DNA from: an uncultured Bacteroidota bacterium
GTDB lineage: Bacteria; Bacteroidota; Bacteroidia; Chitinophagales; Chitinophagaceae
DNA length: 64,000 nucleotides
Assembly (NCBI GenBank): GCA_903904855.1
Contig: CAIVEH010000119.1
Location: 1 to 64,000, forward strand
Reading direction: 5' to 3'
The position numbers and the translations under genes are program-made. The notes under the pieces were generated by a model. That model saw nothing but the letters and a program-made list of their open reading frames with translations. It did not search any database and had not been told where the DNA came from. Positions 61,520-64,000 of this stretch are shown in pieces (position 1 is the first letter of the stretch; each line of letters starts with the position of its first letter).

Positions 61520-62257
61520 TCACCTTTTACTGTTCCATATATTCCATGCTGCTTCCGCCTGCAATACCAGCATTTCATACCCGTTTTTTACAACTGCTCC
61601 TCTTGCATTACCCAGTTGCAGAAATTTTGTTTCAGCAGGGTTATATACCAGGTCAAAAAGTAAATGTTGCGCACTTATTCCCTCATAAGGTATCGCCGCC
61701 GCTGCATCGGTATTCGGGTATTGTCCGAGTGGAGTGGTATTAATGATCAGTTTGTATTGTGCAACTATTTCAGGCGTCAGTTCATCATAAGTAAGCTGCC
61801 CTTTGTGCTTACTCCGGGATACTTTTATAAAAGGTATACCCAGGTTTTTCAGTACCCATGCCACAGCTTTTGAAGAGCCACCTGTACCCAGTATCAATGC
61901 CTTATTATGATGTGGCTGCAACAAAGGGTTCAGGCTTTGCTCAAAACCAATAATATCAGTATTGTAGCCTTTCTTCAACCCCTTGGTTACTGCAATGCAA
62001 TTAACTGCGCCAATTGACTCAGCAGCCGCATCCAGTTCATCAAGATACGGAATAACCGACTCTTTATAGGGTATAGTAACGCTAAGCCCATTAATATCCG
62101 GATGAGTTGTAAGCAGCGCCGGAAATTCCTCTATTGAACCAAGGGAAAAAGAAGAATAAAAAGCATCAATACTTTCATTGGCAAATTTACTGTTGAAATA
62201 AGCCGGCGAAAAAGAATGGGTAAGCGGGAAACCAATTATTCCGTATTGATCTGGCAT
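61520..62257 (-). CDS. aroE: Shikimate dehydrogenase
   Basis: YGIIGFPLTHSFSPAYFN, LSVTIPYKESV, GAVNCI, LILGTGGSSKAVAWVL; start set at MPDQYG. Confidence 0.95.
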   Translation of the reverse strand: MPDQYGIIGFPLTHSFSPAYFNSKFANESIDAFYSSFSLGSIEEFPALLTTHPDINGLSVTIPYKESVIPYLDELDAAAESIGAVNCIAVTKGLKKGYNTDIIGFEQSLNPLLQPHHNKALILGTGGSSKAVAWVLKNLGIPFIKVSRSKHKGQLTYDELTPEIVAQYKLIINTTPLGQYPNTDAAAAIPYEGISAQHLLFDLVYNPAETKFLQLGNARGAVVKNGYEMLVLQAEAAWNIWNSKR

Positions 62258-62276
62258 TGTTTGTTTAAATGAATAA

Positions 62277-62302
62277 GAGCCAGACTTTGTCTGGCTCAAT
62301 TA
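62277..62302 (-). terminator. Hairpin/terminator between the ComA-like gene and aroE
   Basis: AGAGCCAGACTTTGTCTGGCTC stem directly after the stop of the upstream gene; orientation ambiguous. Confidence 0.55.
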
Positions 62303-62320
62303 TATTTTTCTAACTCAATA

Positions 62321-63109
62321 TTACCCATGGTGTGCTCTCATCTTCCCGTCACTGTCAAGGAACAACTCGAAAGTATCGCTGCGCAGGCCAACACGTGTTG
62401 ACTCCAGCGATATCACTTCGGCAGGCGCCAGGTTGCCCAGGTTTACGTTGGCTCCAAGCAATTCCAGGAAATAAATCTGCTGCGATTTTTGTGGCGCTTC
62501 CCACATGATCTTTTCATAAGGTATCTGTGTAAGTATTTCCTGAACCAGCCCTTCACGCACCTCGCCGGATGTGCGGTAAAGGCCCACATTACCGGCTTCC
62601 CTTGCCTCGGCTATTACATAGGTGGAACCTGCTTCCAGTTCTGCCCTCATCAATTCAATCCATTTATAAGGAGGCATGATGTGTGCGGCATCTTTTGAGC
62701 CCACCTCAGAAAGCACTGTAAAATGCTTTGCCAGCTTTTCAATATATCCCAGCTTCTCAATATGCGGAATGGTTATAGAGCCATCCGAAACTTCAACATG
62801 CCTGATACCATATTCATTGAGCACATTTACGTAATCATCAAACTGGTTGCGCACCAGGAAAGCTTCAAACAGTGTGCCACCAAAGTATACAGGCACTCCG
62901 TGAGCCTGGTAAATGGCTATTTTCTCCCTGAGATGACTGGTCACAAAGCTGGTACCAAAACCAAGTTTAACAACATCAGTAAAAGGTTCAGCTACCGAAA
63001 GGAAATCCCTGGTTCCTTCCAGTCCCATTCCTTTATCCATTACCATGGTCATACCATAAGAACGGGGTTTGGATGTACGCTGGGGAATATTCTTAAGATT
63101 AAAGTTCAT
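62321..63109 (-). CDS. comA: Phosphosulfolactate synthase (ComA family)
   Basis: RSYGMTMVMDKGMGL, VDVVKLGFGTS-like VVKLGFGTSFV, VSDGSITIP, EVGSKDA, MWEAPQKSQQIYFL. Confidence 0.88.
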   Translation of the reverse strand: MNFNLKNIPQRTSKPRSYGMTMVMDKGMGLEGTRDFLSVAEPFTDVVKLGFGTSFVTSHLREKIAIYQAHGVPVYFGGTLFEAFLVRNQFDDYVNVLNEYGIRHVEVSDGSITIPHIEKLGYIEKLAKHFTVLSEVGSKDAAHIMPPYKWIELMRAELEAGSTYVIAEAREAGNVGLYRTSGEVREGLVQEILTQIPYEKIMWEAPQKSQQIYFLELLGANVNLGNLAPAEVISLESTRVGLRSDTFELFLDSDGKMRAHHG

Positions 63110-63217
63110 GTGCAATCAATTTCGAAGATGCCGCAAAGATAAGTCATTCCCACTTTTAACACGAATAAGGCAAAAATGCGTTTATAGGTTTGTATATTGC
63201 AGCCTTAATTCTGATAT

Positions 63218-63508
63218 ATGAGATTGAATGTGCCTATAGTTGGTTTTCTTTTAGGACTGTTTTTGCCGCTGATAGGATTGTTTCTGGTATATACTTTTAA
63301 GGGCAACCATCAGGGTGTAATGCATTTTGCCAGTTCACTCACCAGCCAAAAAGGTGTGGCGGCAAAAGTAGTGTTACTGAGTGTACTTATCAATCTTATC
63401 CCGTTTGCTTATTTCAACATGAAACGCCTCGATTATGCTATGCGCGGAGTTTTCATAGCTACTATGCTTTATGCAATGCTGGTCATCATGTTAATGTTTG
63501 TATGGTAG
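63218..63508 (+). CDS. Small membrane protein
   Basis: 96 aa ORF with three TM segments. Confidence 0.6.
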   Translation: MRLNVPIVGFLLGLFLPLIGLFLVYTFKGNHQGVMHFASSLTSQKGVAAKVVLLSVLINLIPFAYFNMKRLDYAMRGVFIATMLYAMLVIMLMFVW

Positions 63509-63512
63509 GCCT

Positions 63513-64000
63513 ATGCGGTATTATCTCATAGCCGGCGAAGCCAGTGGCGACCTACATGGCAGCAATCTGATCAGGGCCTTGCATGATCAGGATCCACATG
63601 CTGATATCCGATGCTGGGGTGGCGACCGGATGCAGGCTGCCGGGGCAACGGTTGTAAAACACTACAGGGAGCTTGCATTTATGGGCTTTGTGGAGGTTAT
63701 TGTGCACCTCAGAACCATTCTTAGTAATATTGATTTCTGCAAAAAAGATATTACCCTCTTTAAACCAGATGTGCTGGTTCTCATCGATTACCCTGGTTTC
63801 AATATGCGCATTGCCGGATGGGCAAAAAAAGCAGGAATAAAAGTCGTTTACTACATATCTCCGCAAATCTGGGCCTGGAAAGAAAACAGGGTACATAAAA
63901 TAAAACGGGATGTTGATAAAATGTTGGTAATACTGCCCTTTGAGGTGGAATTTTATAAGAAGTGGAATTTTGATGTTACCTATGTCGGCCATCCGCTGGT
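63513..64000 (+). CDS. lpxB: Lipid-A-disaccharide synthase, partial (runs off window; absent from ORF track)
   Basis: My translation: MRYYLIAGEASGDLHGSNLIRALHDQDPHADIRCWGGDRMQAAGATVVKHYRELAFMGFVEV...LVLIDYPGFNMRIAGWAKKAGIKVVYYISPQIWAWKENR. Confidence 0.95.
   Translation, partial: MRYYLIAGEASGDLHGSNLIRALHDQDPHADIRCWGGDRMQAAGATVVKHYRELAFMGFVEVIVHLRTILSNIDFCKKDITLFKPDVLVLIDYPGFNMRIAGWAKKAGIKVVYYISPQIWAWKENRVHKIKRDVDKMLVILPFEVEFYKKWNFDVTYVGHPL

Noticed and set aside
62277-62299. Upstream extension of aroE (MSQTKSGSYSFKQT)
   Set aside because: The extension is encoded by the hairpin following the upstream gene; canonical start is MPDQYGIIGFPL at 62257.
1-64000. tRNA, rRNA, prophage or integrase genes
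   Set aside because: None recognised by eye; a tRNAscan/Infernal run would be needed to exclude a tRNA formally.

Overview
Chromosomal window from a gliding Bacteroidetes bacterium (Chitinophagaceae-like, inferred from GldH, T9SS C-terminal sorting domains and a GLPGLI protein). Most of it is housekeeping: Isc-type Fe-S genes, acpP-fabF-rnc, envelope and exopolysaccharide genes, a DAHP synthase/chorismate mutase, aroE, a ComA-like gene and a partial lpxB. The outstanding region is ~42.5-59.5 kb on the minus strand: a modular class I lanthipeptide-like RiPP locus. It contains one full-length LanB dehydratase, FOUR LanC-like cyclases, a C39-peptidase ABC exporter, a very short HlyD-like adaptor and FIVE precursor genes. 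The precursors share an almost invariant leader (MKKKxLxGKLSLKIKDLSxL...GQxxGG) but have divergent, long, Cys/Ser/Thr-rich cores. Each precursor is preceded by a ~70-75 bp conserved 5' element that looks like a structured RNA and followed by a strong hairpin. Four promoter regions carry ~20/21/42 bp-phased direct repeats resembling LytTR-type (AlgR-like CCGTTCGTC) operators, but no LytTR regulator is encoded in the window. Other points of interest: a 7-bp microsatellite in the gldH signal-peptide codons, a MITE-like 25-bp inverted repeat next to an AbiEii-type toxin-antitoxin pair, and an alkyltransferase-like protein lacking the catalytic Cys. All identifications are by eye from motifs; no searches were run.
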